Source: Loxodes magnus (Eukaryota > Ciliophora > Karyorelictea > Loxodida > Loxodidae). From it: DNA of 64,000 bases. The stretch lies in contig CAMPDV010000364.1 of assembly GCA_946699065.1 (NCBI GenBank), positions 124,001-188,000 of the forward strand, read 5' to 3'. The position numbers and the translations under genes are program-made. Of this stretch, positions 32,152 to 53,541 are shown one piece after another. Each line of letters begins with the position of its first letter. The stretch's first letter is position 1. A model generated the notes under the pieces. That model searched no databases. It saw only the letters and a program-made list of their open reading frames with translations, and had not been told where the DNA came from.

Positions 32152-32763
32152 CTAATCTCCACTTCCAGATACGATGAACTCTGAATCACTGGATATAGCC
32201 ACAGCATATACATAACTAGTGTGACCACTCATGGTCTTACAGGTACCTGTCTTGACGTCCCATAGTCTCACCGTCTTATCTCTACTTCCCGATACGATGA
32301 ACTCTGAATCACTGGATATAGCCACAGCATATACAACATTTGTGTGACCACTCATGGTCTTACAGGTACCTGTCTTGACGTCACATAGTCTCACCGTTTT
32401 ATCTACACTTAACGATACGATGAACTCTGAATCACTGGATATAGCCACAGCATATACATAACTAGTGTGACCACTCATGGTCTTACAGGTACCTGTCTTG
32501 ACGTCCCATAGTCTCACCGTTTTATCTACACTTACCGATACGATGAACTCTGAATCACTGGATATAGCCACAGATGATACATAACTAGTGTGACCACTCA
32601 TGGTCTTACAGGTACCTGTCTTGACGTCACATAGTCTCACCGTTTTATCTACACTTAACGATACGATGAACTCTGAATTACTGGATATAGCCACAGATGA
32701 TACATAACTAGTGTGACCACTCATGGTCTTACAGGTACCTGTCTTGACGTCACATAGTCTCAC
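32152..32763 (-). CDS. open stretch of 203 codons, duplicate of 27724-28335
   Basis: The translation and the order of unit variants match 27724-28335, 36 units away. It supports a recent segmental duplication. There is no start codon, and the ends are array-internal TAG codons. Confidence 0.22.
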   Translation of the reverse strand: MRLCDVKTGTCKTMSGHTSYVSSVAISSNSEFIVSLSVDKTVRLCDVKTGTCKTMSGHTSYVSSVAISSDSEFIVSVSVDKTVRLWDVKTGTCKTMSGHTSYVYAVAISSDSEFIVSLSVDKTVRLCDVKTGTCKTMSGHTNVVYAVAISSDSEFIVSGSRDKTVRLWDVKTGTCKTMSGHTSYVYAVAISSDSEFIVSGSGD

Positions 32764-34857
32764 CGTCTAATCTCCACTTCCAGATACGATGAACTCTGAA
32801 TCACTGGATATAGCCACAGCATATACATAACTAGTGTGACCACTCATGGTCTTACAGGTACCTGTCTTGACGTCCCATAGTCTCACCGTCTTATCTCTAC
32901 TTCCCGATACGATGAACTCTGAATCACTGGATATAGCCACAGCATATACATAACTAGTGTGACCACTCATGGTCTTACAGGTACCTGTCTTGACGTCCCA
33001 TAGTCTCACCGTCTCATCATCACTTCCCGATACGATGAACTCTGAATCACTGGATATAGCCACAGCATATACATAACTAGTGTGACCACTCATGGTCTTA
33101 CAGGTACCTGTCTTGACGTCACATAGTCTCACCGTATTATCTCTACTTCCCGATACGATGAACTCTGAATCACTGGATATAGCCACAGCATATACTTAAT
33201 TAGTGTGACCACTCATGGTCTTACAGGTACCTGTCTTGACGTCCCATAGTCTCACCGTCTAATCATAACTTACCGATACGATGAACTCTGAATCACTGGA
33301 TATAGCCACATATGATACATAACTAGTGTGACCACTCATGGTCTTACAGGTACCTGTCTTGACGTCCCATAGTCTCACCGTTTTATCTGCACTTCCCGAT
33401 ACGATGAACTCTGAATCACTGGATATAGCCACAGCATATACATAATGTGTGTGACCACTCATGGTCTTACAGGTACCTGTCTTGACGTCCCATAGTCTCA
33501 CCGTATTATCTCTACTTCCCGATACGATGAACTCTGAATCACTGGATATAGCCACAGCATATACATAACTAGTGTGACCACTCATGGTCTTACAGGTACC
33601 TGTCTTGACGTCCCATAGTCTCACCGTCTAATCTCCACTTCCCGATACGATGAACTCTGAATCACTGGATATAGCCACAGCATATACTTAATTAGTGTGA
33701 CCACTCATGGTCTTACAGGTACCTGTCTTGACGTCCCATAGTCTCACCGTCTAATCTGCACTTCACGATACGATGAACTCTGAATCACTGGATATAGCCA
33801 CAGCATATACATAACTAGTGTGACCACTCATGGTCTTACAGGTACCTGTCTTGACGTCCCATAGTCTCACCGTTTTATCTACACTTACCGATACGATGAA
33901 CTCTGAATCACTGGATATAGCCACAGATGATACATAACTAGTGTGACCACTCATGGTCTTACAGGTACCTGTCTTGACGTCCCATAGTCTCACCGTCTTA
34001 TCATAACTTACCGATACGATGAACTCTGAATCACTGGATATAGCCACAGCATATACATAACTAGTGTGACCACTCATGGTCTTACAGGTACCTGTCTTGA
34101 CGTCACATAGTCTCACCGTCTAATCTCCACTTCCAGATACGATGAACTCTGAATCACTGGATATAGCCACAGATGATACATAACTAGTGTGACCACTCAT
34201 GGTCTTACAGGTACCTGTCTTGACGTCCCATAGTCTCACCGTTTTATCTCCACTTCCCGATACGATGAACTCTGAATCACTGGATATATCCACATCATAT
34301 ACATAACTAGTGTGACCACTCATGGTCTTACAGGTACCTGTCTTGACGTCCCATAGTCTCACCGTCTAATCATAACTTCCCGATACGCCGAACTCTGAAT
34401 CACTGGATAAAGCCACATCATATACATAACTAGTGTGACCACTCATGGTCTTACAGGTACCTGTCTTGACGTCCCATAGTCTCACCGTTTTATCTACACT
34501 TAACGATACGATGAACTCTGAATCACTGGATATAGCCACAGCATATACAACACTAGTGTGACCACTCATGGTCTTACAGGTACCTGTCTTGACGTCCCAT
34601 AGTCTCACCGTCTAATCTGCACTTCCCGATACGATGAACTCTGAATCACTGGATATAGCCACAGCATATACATAACTAGTGTGACCACTCATGGTCTTAC
34701 AGGTACCTGTCTTGACGTCCCATAGTCTCACCGTCTAATCTCCACTTCCCGATACGATGAACTCTGAATCACTGGATATAGCCACAGCATATACATAACT
34801 AGTGTGACCACTCATGGTCTTACAGGTACCTGTCTTGACGTCCCATAGTCTCACCGT

Positions 34858-38178
<3,321 letters not shown>

Positions 38179-39102
38179 TTTATCTACACTTAACGATACG
38201 ATGAACTCTGAATCACTGGATATAGCCACAGCATATACTTAATTAGTGTGACCACTCATGGTCTTACAGGTACCTGTCTTGACGTCCCATAGTCTCACCG
38301 TTTTATCTACACTTACCGATACGATGAACTCTGAATCACTGGATATAGCCACAGATGATACATAACTAGTGTGACCACTCATGGTCTTACAGGTACCTGT
38401 CTTGACGTCACATAGTCTCACCGTTTTATCTACACTTAACGATACGATGAACTCTGAATCACTGGATATAGCCACATATGATACATAACTAGTGTGACCA
38501 CTCATGGTCTTACAGGTACCTGTCTTGACGTCCCATAGTCTCACCGTCTAATCTCCACTTCCAGATACGATGAACTCTGAATCACTGGATATAGCCACAG
38601 CATATACTTAATTAGTGTGACCACTCATGGTCTTACAGGTACCTGTCTTGACGTCACATAGTCTCACCGTCTAATCTTAACTTCCCGATACGATGAACTC
38701 TGAATCACTGGATATAGCCACAGCATATACTTAATTAGTGTGACCACTCATGGTCTTACAGGTACCTGTCTTGACGTCCCATAGTCTCACCGTTTTATCT
38801 ACACTTCCCGATACGATGAACTCTGAATCACTGGATATAGCCACAGCATATACATAACTAGTGTGACCACTCATGGTCTTACAGGTACCTGTCTTGACGT
38901 CCCATAGTCTCACCGTCTAATCTCCACTTCCAGATACGATGAACTCTGAATCACTGGATATAGCCACAGCATATACATAACTAGTGTGACCACTCATGGT
39001 CTTACAGGTACCTGTCTTGACGTCCCATAGTCTCACCGTTTTATCTACACTTACCGATACGATGAACTCTGAATCACTGGATATAGCCACAGCATATACT
39101 TA

Positions 39103-39222
<120 letters not shown>

Positions 39223-39225
39223 TTA

Positions 39226-39345
<120 letters not shown>

Positions 39346-39594
39346 TTAATTAGTGTGACCACTCATGGTCTTACAGGTACCTGTCTTGACGTCACATAGT
39401 CTCACCGTCTAATCTCCACTTCCAGATACGATGAACTCTGAATCACTGGATATAGCCACAGATGATACATAACTAGTGTGACCACTCATGGTCTTACAGG
39501 TACCTGTCTTGACGTCCCATAGTCTCACCGTTTTATCTACACTTACCGATACGATGAACTCTGAATCACTGGATATAGCCACAGCATATACTTA

Positions 39595-39714
<120 letters not shown>

Positions 39715-40158
39715 TTAATTAGTGTGACCACTCATGGTCTTACAGGTACCTGTCTTGACGTCCCATAGTCTCACCGTCTAATCTCCACTTCCCGATACGA
39801 TGAACTCTGAATCACTGGATATAGCCACAGCATATACATAACTAGTGTGACCACTCATGGTCTTACAGGTACCTGTCTTGACGTCCCATAGTCTCACCGT
39901 CTTATCTCTACTTCCCGATACGATGAACTCTGAATCACTGGATATAGCCACAGCATATACATAACTAGTGTGACCACTCATGGTCTTACAGGTACCTGTC
40001 TTGACGTCCCATAGTCTCACCGTTTTATCTACACTTAACGATACGATGAACTCTGAATCACTGGATATAGCCACAGATGATACATAACTAGTGTGACCAC
40101 TCATGGTCTTACAGGTACCTGTCTTGACGTCCCATAGTCTCACCGTCTAATCTCCACT

Positions 40159-40402
40159 TCCACGATACGATGAACTCTGAATCACTGGATATAGCCACAG
40201 CATATACTTAATTAGTGTGACCACTCATGGTCTTACAGGTACCTGTCTTGACGTCCCATAGTCTCACCGTTTTATCTTCACTTAACGATACGATGAACTC
40301 TGAATCACTGGATATAGCCACAGCATATACATAACTAGTGTGACCACTCATGGTCTTACAGGTACCTGTCTTGACGTCCCATAGTCTCACCGTTTTATCA
40401 CA
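40159..40402 (-). other. paired +1 and -1 frameshifts, two units apart
   Basis: An extra base at about 40,162 (ttccacgata for ttcccgata) and a missing t after 40,399 (tatcacac for tatctacac) cancel each other. The WD40 frame is displaced only between them, about 238 bp. The unit between contains a rare SLSEDK variant. Confidence 0.85.
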
Positions 40403-40637
40403 CTTCCCGATACGATGAACTCTGAATCACTGGATATAGCCACAGCATATACATAACTAGTGTGACCACTCATGGTCTTACAGGTACCTGTCTTGACGTC
40501 CCATAGTCTCACCGTATTATCTCCACTTCCAGATACGATGAACTCTGAATCACTGGATATAGCCACAGCATATACTTAATTAGTGTGACCACTCATGGTC
40601 TTACAGGTACCTGTCTTGACGTCCCATAGTCTCACCG

Positions 40638-45558
<4,921 letters not shown>

Positions 45559-45987
45559 ATAATCTCTACTTCCCGATACGATGAACTCTGAATCACTGGA
45601 TATAGCCACAGCATATACATAATTAGTGTGACCACTCATGGTCTTACAGGTACCTGTCTTGACGTCCCATAGTCTCACCGTTTTATCTACACTTAACGAT
45701 ACGATGAACTCTGAATCACTGGATATAGCCACAGCATATACATAACTAGTGTGACCACTCATGGTCTTACAGGTACCTGTCTTGACGTCCCATAGTCTCA
45801 CCGTTTTATCTACACTTACCGATACGATGAACTCTGAATCACTGGATATAGCCACAGCACATACAACACTAGTGTGACCACTCATGGTCTTACAGGTACC
45901 TGTCTTGACGTCCCATAGTCTCACCGTTTTATCTACACTTAACGATACGATGAACTCTGAATCACTGGATATAGCCACAGCATATAC

Positions 45988-46716
45988 TTAATTAGTGTGA
46001 CCACTCATGGTCTTACAGGTACCTGTCTTGACGTCCCATAGTCTCACCGTTTTATCTACACTTAACGATACGATGAACTCTGAATCACTGGATATAGCCA
46101 CAGATGATACATAACTAGTGTGACCACTCATGGTCTTACAGGTACCTGTCTTGACGTCCCATAGTCTCACCGTCTTATCTCTACTTCCCGATACGATGAA
46201 CTCTGAATCACTGGATATAGCCACAGCATATACATAACTAGTGTGACCACTCATGGTCTTACAGGTACCTGTCTTGACGTCCCATAGTCTCACCGTCTTA
46301 TCATAACTTCCCGATACGATGAACTCTGAATCACTGGATATAGCCACAGCACATACAACACTAGTGTGACCACTCATGGTCTTACAGGTACCTGTCTTGA
46401 CGTCCCATAGTCTCACCGTATAATCTGCACTTCCCGATACGATGAACTCTGAATCACTGGATATAGCCACAGATGATACATAACTAGTGTGACCACTCAT
46501 GGTCTTACAGGTACCTGTCTTGACGTCCCATAGTCTCACCGTTTTATCTACACTTAACGATACGATGAACTCTGAATCACTGGATATAGCCACAGCACAT
46601 ACAACACTAGTGTGACCACTCATGGTCTTACAGGTACCTGTCTTGACGTCCCATAGTCTCACCGTTTTATCTACACTTAACGATACGATGAACTCTGAAT
46701 CACTGGATATAGCCAC
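45988..46716 (-). CDS. open stretch of 242 codons, about six WD40 repeats
   Basis: This is the second longest open stretch, about 5.9 repeats, running between two codon-5 TAAs. Its units include SVVCAV (Tyr-to-Cys at codon 7) more than once, and GSADY, GSYDK and GSRDK variants. It has no start codon of its own, no upstream regulatory sequence and no boundary other than the flanking TAA units. It is an uninterrupted fragment of the array and shows how many consecutive intact WD40 units survive in subdomain 2. Confidence 0.25.
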   Translation of the reverse strand: MAISSDSEFIVSLSVDKTVRLWDVKTGTCKTMSGHTSVVCAVAISSDSEFIVSLSVDKTVRLWDVKTGTCKTMSGHTSYVSSVAISSDSEFIVSGSADYTVRLWDVKTGTCKTMSGHTSVVCAVAISSDSEFIVSGSYDKTVRLWDVKTGTCKTMSGHTSYVYAVAISSDSEFIVSGSRDKTVRLWDVKTGTCKTMSGHTSYVSSVAISSDSEFIVSLSVDKTVRLWDVKTGTCKTMSGHTN

Positions 46717-48081
46717 AGCATATACTTAATTAGTGTGACCACTCATGGTCTTACAGGTACCTGTCTTGACGTCACATAGTCTCACCGTCTTATCATAACT
46801 TCCCGATACGATGAACTCTGAATCACTGGATATAGCCACAGATGATACATAACTAGTGTGACCACTCATGGTCTTACAGGTACCTGTCTTGACGTCCCAT
46901 AGTCTCACCGTTTTATCTACACTTAACGATACGATGAACTCTAAATCACTGGATATAGCCACAGCATATACTTAATTAGTGCGACCACTCATGGTCTTAC
47001 AGGTACCTGTCTTGACGTCCCATAGTCTCACCGTTTTATCTCTACTTCCCGATACGATGAAATCTGAATCACTGGATATAGCCACAGCATATACATAACT
47101 AGTGTGACCACTCATGGTCTTACAGGTACCTGTCTTGACGTCACATAGTCTCACCGTCTAATCATAACTTCCCGATACGCCGAACTCTGAATCACTGGAT
47201 ATATCCACATCATATACATAATTAGTGTGACCACTCATGGTCTTACAGGTACCTGTCTTGACGTCCCATAGTCTCACCGTCTAATCTCCACTTCCCGATA
47301 CGATGAACTCTGAATCACTGGATATAGCCACAGCATATACAGAACTAGTGTGACCACTCATGGTCTTACAGGTACCTGTCTTGACGTCCCATAGTCTCAC
47401 CGTATAATCTGCACTTCCCGATACGATGAACTCTGAATCACTGGATATAGCCACAGCATATACTTAATTAGTGTGACCACTCATGGTCTTACAGGTACCT
47501 GTCTTGACGTCCCATAGTCTCACCGTTTTATCTACACTTACCGATACGATGAACTCTGAATCACTGGATATAGCCACAGATGATACATAACTAGTGTGAC
47601 CACTCATGGTCTTACAGGTACCTGTCTTGACGTCCCATAGTCTCACCGTCTAATCTGCACTTCCCGATACGATGAACTCTGAATCACTGGATATATCCAC
47701 ATCATATACATAATTAGTGTGACCACTCATGGTCTTACAGGTACCTGTCTTGACGTCCCATAGTCTCACCGTCTTATCTCTACTTCCAGACACGATGAAC
47801 TCTGAATCACTGGATATATCCACATCATATACATAATTAGTGTGACCACTCATGGTCTTACAGGTACCTGTCTTGACGTCCCATAGTCTCACCGTCTTAT
47901 CTCTACTTCCCGATACGATGAAATCTGAATCACTGGATATAGCCACAGCATATACATAACTAGTGTGACCACTCATGGTCTTACAGGTACCTGTCTTGAC
48001 GTCCCATAGTCTCACCGTTTTATCTACACTTAACGATACGATGAACTCTGAATTACTGGATATAGCCACAGCATATACTTA

Positions 48082-48201
<120 letters not shown>

Positions 48202-49184
48202 TTAATTAGTGTGACCACTCATGGTCTTACAGGTACCTGTCTTGACGTCCCATAGTCTCACCGTCTAATCATTACTTCCCGATACGATGAACTCTGAATC
48301 ACTGGATATAGCCACAGCATATACATGACTAGTGTGACCACTCATGGTCTTACAGGTACCTGTCTTGACGTCCCATAGTCTCACCGTATAATCATAACTT
48401 CAAGATACGATGAACTCTGAATCACTGGATATAGCAACAGCATATACATAATTAGTGTGACCACTCATGGTCTTACAGGTACCTGTCTTGACGTCCCATA
48501 GTCTCACCGTCTAATCATTACTTCCCGATACGATGAACTCTGAATCACTGGATATAGCCACAGCATATACATGACTAGTGTGACCACTCATGGTCTTACA
48601 GGTACCTGTCTTGACGTCACATAGTCTCACCGTCTAATCATTACTTCCCGATACGATGAACTCTGAATCACTGGATATAGCCACAGCATATACATGACTA
48701 GTGTGACCACTCATGGTCTTACAGGTACCTGTCTTGACGTCCCATAGTCTCACCGTCTAATCATTACTTCCCGATACGATGAACTCTGAATCACTGGATA
48801 TAGCCACAGCATATACATGACTAGTGTGACCACTCATGGTCTTACAGGTACCTGTCTTGACGTCACATAGTCTCACCGTCTAATCATGACTTTCCGATAC
48901 GATGAACTCTGAATCACTGGATATAGCCACAGCATATACATGACTAGTGTGACCACTCATGGTCTTACAGGTACCTGTCTTGACGTCCCATAGTCTCACC
49001 GTCTAATCATTACTTCCCGATACGATGAACTCTGAATCACTGGATATAGCCACAGCATATACATGACTAGTGTGACCACTCATGGTCTTACAGGTACCTG
49101 TCTTGACGTCCCATAGTCTCACCGTATAATCTCTACTTCCCGATACGATGAACTCTAAATCACTGGATATAGCCACAGCATATA

Positions 49185-51655
49185 CATGAATTAGTGTGAC
49201 CACTCATGGTCTTACAGGTACCTGTCTTGACGTCACATAGTCTCACCGTCTAATCATTACTTCCCGATACGATGAACTCTGAATCACTGGATATAGCCAC
49301 AGCATATACATGACTAGTGTGACCACTCATGGTCTTACAGGTACCTGTCTTGACGTCCCATAGTCTCACCGTCTAATCATTACTTCCCGATACGATGAAC
49401 TCTGAATCACTGGATATAGCCACAGCATATACATGACTAGTGTGACCACTCATGGTCTTACAGGTACCTGTCTTGACGTCCCATAGTCTCACCGTCTAAT
49501 CATTACTTCCCGATACGATGAACTCTGAATCACTGGATATAGCCACAGCATATACATGACTAGTGTGACCACTCATGGTCTTACAGGTAACTGTCTTGAC
49601 GTCCCATAGTCTCACCGTATAATCTCTACTTCCCGATACGATGAACTCTGAATCACTGGATATAGCCACAGCATATACATGACTAGTGTGACCACTCATG
49701 GTCTTACAGGTACCTGTCTTGACGTCCCATAGTCTCACCGTATAATCATAACTTCAAGATACGATGAACTCTGAATCACTGGATATAGCAACAGCATATA
49801 CATAATTAGTGTGACCACTCATGGTCTTACAGGTACCTGTCTTGACGTCCCATAGTCTCACCGTCTAATCATTACTTCCCGATACGATGAACTCTGAATC
49901 ACTGGATATAGCCACAGCATATACATGACTAGTGTGACCACTCATGGTCTTACAGGTACCTGTCTTGACGTCACATAGTCTCACCGTCTAATCATTACTT
50001 CCCGATACGATGAACTCTGAATCACTGGATATAGCCACAGCATATACATGACTAGTGTGACCACTCATGGTCTTACAGGTACCTGTCTTGACGTCCCATA
50101 GTCTCACCGTCTAATCATTACTTCCCGATACGATGAACTCTGAATCACTGGATATAGCCACAGCATATACATGACTAGTGTGACCACTCATGGTCTTACA
50201 GGTACCTGTCTTGACGTCCCATAGTCTCACCGTATAATCTCTACTTCCCGATACGATGAACTCTGAATCACTGGATATAGCCACAGATAATACATGACTA
50301 GTGTGACCACTCATGGTCTTACAGGTACCTGTCTTGACGTCCCATAGTCTCACCGTCTTATCTGCACTTCCCGATACGATGAACTCTGAATCACTGGATA
50401 TAGCCACAGCATATACATGACTAGTGTGACCACTCATGGTCTTACAGGTACCTGTCTTGACGTCCCATAGTCTCACCGTATAATCATAACTTCAAGATAC
50501 GATGAACTCTGAATCACTGGATATAGCAACAGCATATACATAATTAGTGTGACCACTCATGGTCTTACAGGTACCTGTCTTGACGTCCCATAGTCTCACC
50601 GTCTAATCATTACTTCCCGATACGATGAACTCTGAATCACTGGATATAGCCACAGCATATACATGACTAGTGTGACCACTCATGGTCTTACAGGTACCTG
50701 TCTTGACGTCACATAGTCTCACCGTCTAATCATTACTTCCCGATACGATGAACTCTGAATCACTGGATATAGCCACAGCATATACATGACTAGTGTGACC
50801 ACTCATGGTCTTACAGGTACCTGTCTTGACGTCCCATAGTCTCACCGTCTAATCATTACTTCCCGATACGATGAACTCTGAATCACTGGATATAGCCACA
50901 GTATATACATGAATTAGTGTGACCACTCATGGTCTTACAGGTACCTGTCTTGACGTCCCATAGTCTCACCGTATAATCTCTACTTCCCGATACGATGAAC
51001 TCTGAATCACTGGATATAGCCACAGCATATACATGACTAGTGTGACCACTCATGGTCTTACAGGTACCTGTCTTGACGTCCCATAGTCTCACCGTCTAAT
51101 CATAACTTCCCGATACGATGAACTCTGAATCACTGGATATAGCCACAGCATATACATGACTAGTGTGACCACTCATGGTCTTACAGGTACATGTCTTGAC
51201 GTCCCATAGTCTCACCGTCTAATCATTACTTCCCGATACGATGAACTCTGAATCACTGGATATAGCCACAGCATATACATGACTAGTGTGACCACTCATG
51301 GTCTTACAGGTACCTGTCTTGACGTCCCATAGTCTCACCGTATAATCTCTACTTCCCGATACGATGAACTCTGAATCACTGGATATAGCCACAGCATATA
51401 CATGACTAGTGTGACCACTCATGGTCTTACAGGTACCTGTCTTGACGTCCCATAGTCTCACCGTATAATCTCTACTTCCCGATACGATGAACTCTGAATC
51501 ACTGGATATAGCCACAGCATATACATGAATTAGTGTGACCACTCATGGTCTTACAGGTACCTGTCTTGACGTCCCATAGTCTCACCGTATAATCTCTACT
51601 TCCCGATACGATGAACTCTGAATCACTGGATATAGCCACAGCATATACATGAATT
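49185..51655 (-). other. four identical +1 frameshift units
   Basis: The same 124-bp unit form (catgaattag at codons 4-6) starts at 49,187, 50,910, 51,526 and 51,650. It joins the left side of the TSHV variant to the right side of the TNSV variant with one extra base. Spacings are 14, 5 and 1 units plus one base each, so the form spread by duplication. The frame moves by one at every copy. Confidence 0.85.
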
Positions 51656-52081
51656 AGTGTGACCACTCATGGTCTTACAGGTACCTGTCTTGACGTCCCA
51701 TAGTCTCACCGTATAATCATAACTTCAAGATACGATGAACTCTGAATCACTGGATATAGCAACAGCATATACATAATTAGTGTGACCACTCATGGTCTTA
51801 CAGGTACCTGTCTTGACGTCCCATAGTCTCACCGTCTAATCATTACTTCCCGATACGATGAACTCTGAATCACTGGATATAGCCACAGCATATACATGAC
51901 TAGTGTGACCACTCATGGTCTTACAGGTACCTGTCTTGACGTCACATAGTCTCACCGTCTAATCATGACTTTCCGATACGATGAACTCTGAATCACTGGA
52001 TATAGCCACAGCATATACATGACTAGTGTGACCACTCATGGTCTTACAGGTACCTGTCTTGACGTCCCATAGTCTCACCGT

Positions 52082-53431
52082 CTAATCATTACTTCCCGAT
52101 ACGATGAACTCTGAATCACTGGATATAGCAACAGCATATACATAATTAGTGTGACCACTCATGGTCTTACAGGTAACTGTCTTGACGTCCCATAGTCTCA
52201 CCGTATTATCTGCACTTCCCGATACGATGAACTCTGAATCACTGGATATAGCAACAGATAATACATGACTAGTGTGACCACTCATGGTCTTACAGGTACC
52301 TGTCTTGACGTCCCATAGTCTCACCGTCTTATCTGCACTTCCCGATACGATGAACTCTGAATCACTGGATATAGCCACAGCATATACATGACTAGTGTGA
52401 CCACTCATGGTCTTACAGGTACCTGTCTTGACGTCACATAGTCTCACCGTCTAATCATTACTTCCCGATACGATGAACTCTGAATCACTGGATATAGCCA
52501 CAGCATATACATGACTAGTGTGACCACTCATGGTCTTACAGGTACCTGTCTTGACGTCCCATAGTCTCACCGTCTAATCATTACTTCCCGATACGATGAA
52601 CTCTGAATCACTGGATATAGTAACAGCATATACATAATTAGTGTGACCACTCATGGTCTTACAGGTACCTGTCTTGACGTCCCATAGTCTCACCGTCTAA
52701 TCATTACTTCCCGATACGATGAACTCTGAATCACTGGATATAGCCACAGATAATACATGACTAGTGTGACCACTCATGGTCTTACAGGTACCTGTCTTGA
52801 CGTCCCATAGTCTCACCGTCTTATCTGCACTTCCCGATACGATGAACTCTGAATCACTGGATATAGCCACAGCATATACATGACTAGTGTGACCACTCAT
52901 GGTCTTACAGGTACCTGTCTTGACGTCACATAGTCTCACCGTCTAATCATTACTTCCCGATACGATGAACTCTGAATCACTGGATATAGCCACAGCATAT
53001 ACATGACTAGTGTGACCACTCATGGTCTTACAGGTACCTGTCTTGACGTCCCATAGTCTCACCGTCTAATCATTACTTCCCGATACGATGAACTCTGAAT
53101 CACTGGATATAGCAACAGCATATACATAATTAGTGTGACCACTCATGGTCTTACAGGTAACTGTCTTGACGTCCCATAGTCTCACCGTATTATCTGCACT
53201 TCCCGATACGATGAACTCTGAATCACTGGATATAGCCACAGATAATACATGACTAGTGTGACCACTCATGGTCTTACAGGTACCTGTCTTGACGTCCCAT
53301 AGTCTCACCGTCTTATCTGCACTTCCCGATACGATGAACTCTGAATCACTGGATATAGCCACAGCATATACATGACTAGTGTGACCACTCATGGTCTTAC
53401 AGGTACCTGTCTTGACGTCACATAGTCTCAC
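52082..53431 (-). repeat. 8-unit offset duplication in subdomain 3
   Basis: 52,082-52,447 matches 53,066-53,431 (984 bp), with a third related run at 52,697-52,939 (3 units before the second). One visible difference is a synonymous GTG/GTT change at codon 9 near 52,253. Confidence 0.6.
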
Positions 53432-53528
53432 CGTCTAATCATTACTTCCCGATACGATGAACTCTGAATCACTGGATATAGCCACAGCATATACATGACT
53501 AGTGTGACCACTCATGGTCTTACAGGTA

Positions 53529-53541
53529 CATGTCTTACGTC
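53529..53541 (-). other. 1-bp deletion in the WDVKT segment
   Basis: The unit reads tgtcttacgt where others read tgtcttgacgt, a missing g after 53,536. It destroys the otherwise almost constant GACGTC and shifts the frame. It is the only indel seen in the conserved core of the repeat. Confidence 0.85.

Noticed and set aside
49185-53541. Indels as homopolymer sequencing errors
   Set aside because: None lies in a long homopolymer, and one form is shared by four units at whole-unit spacing.
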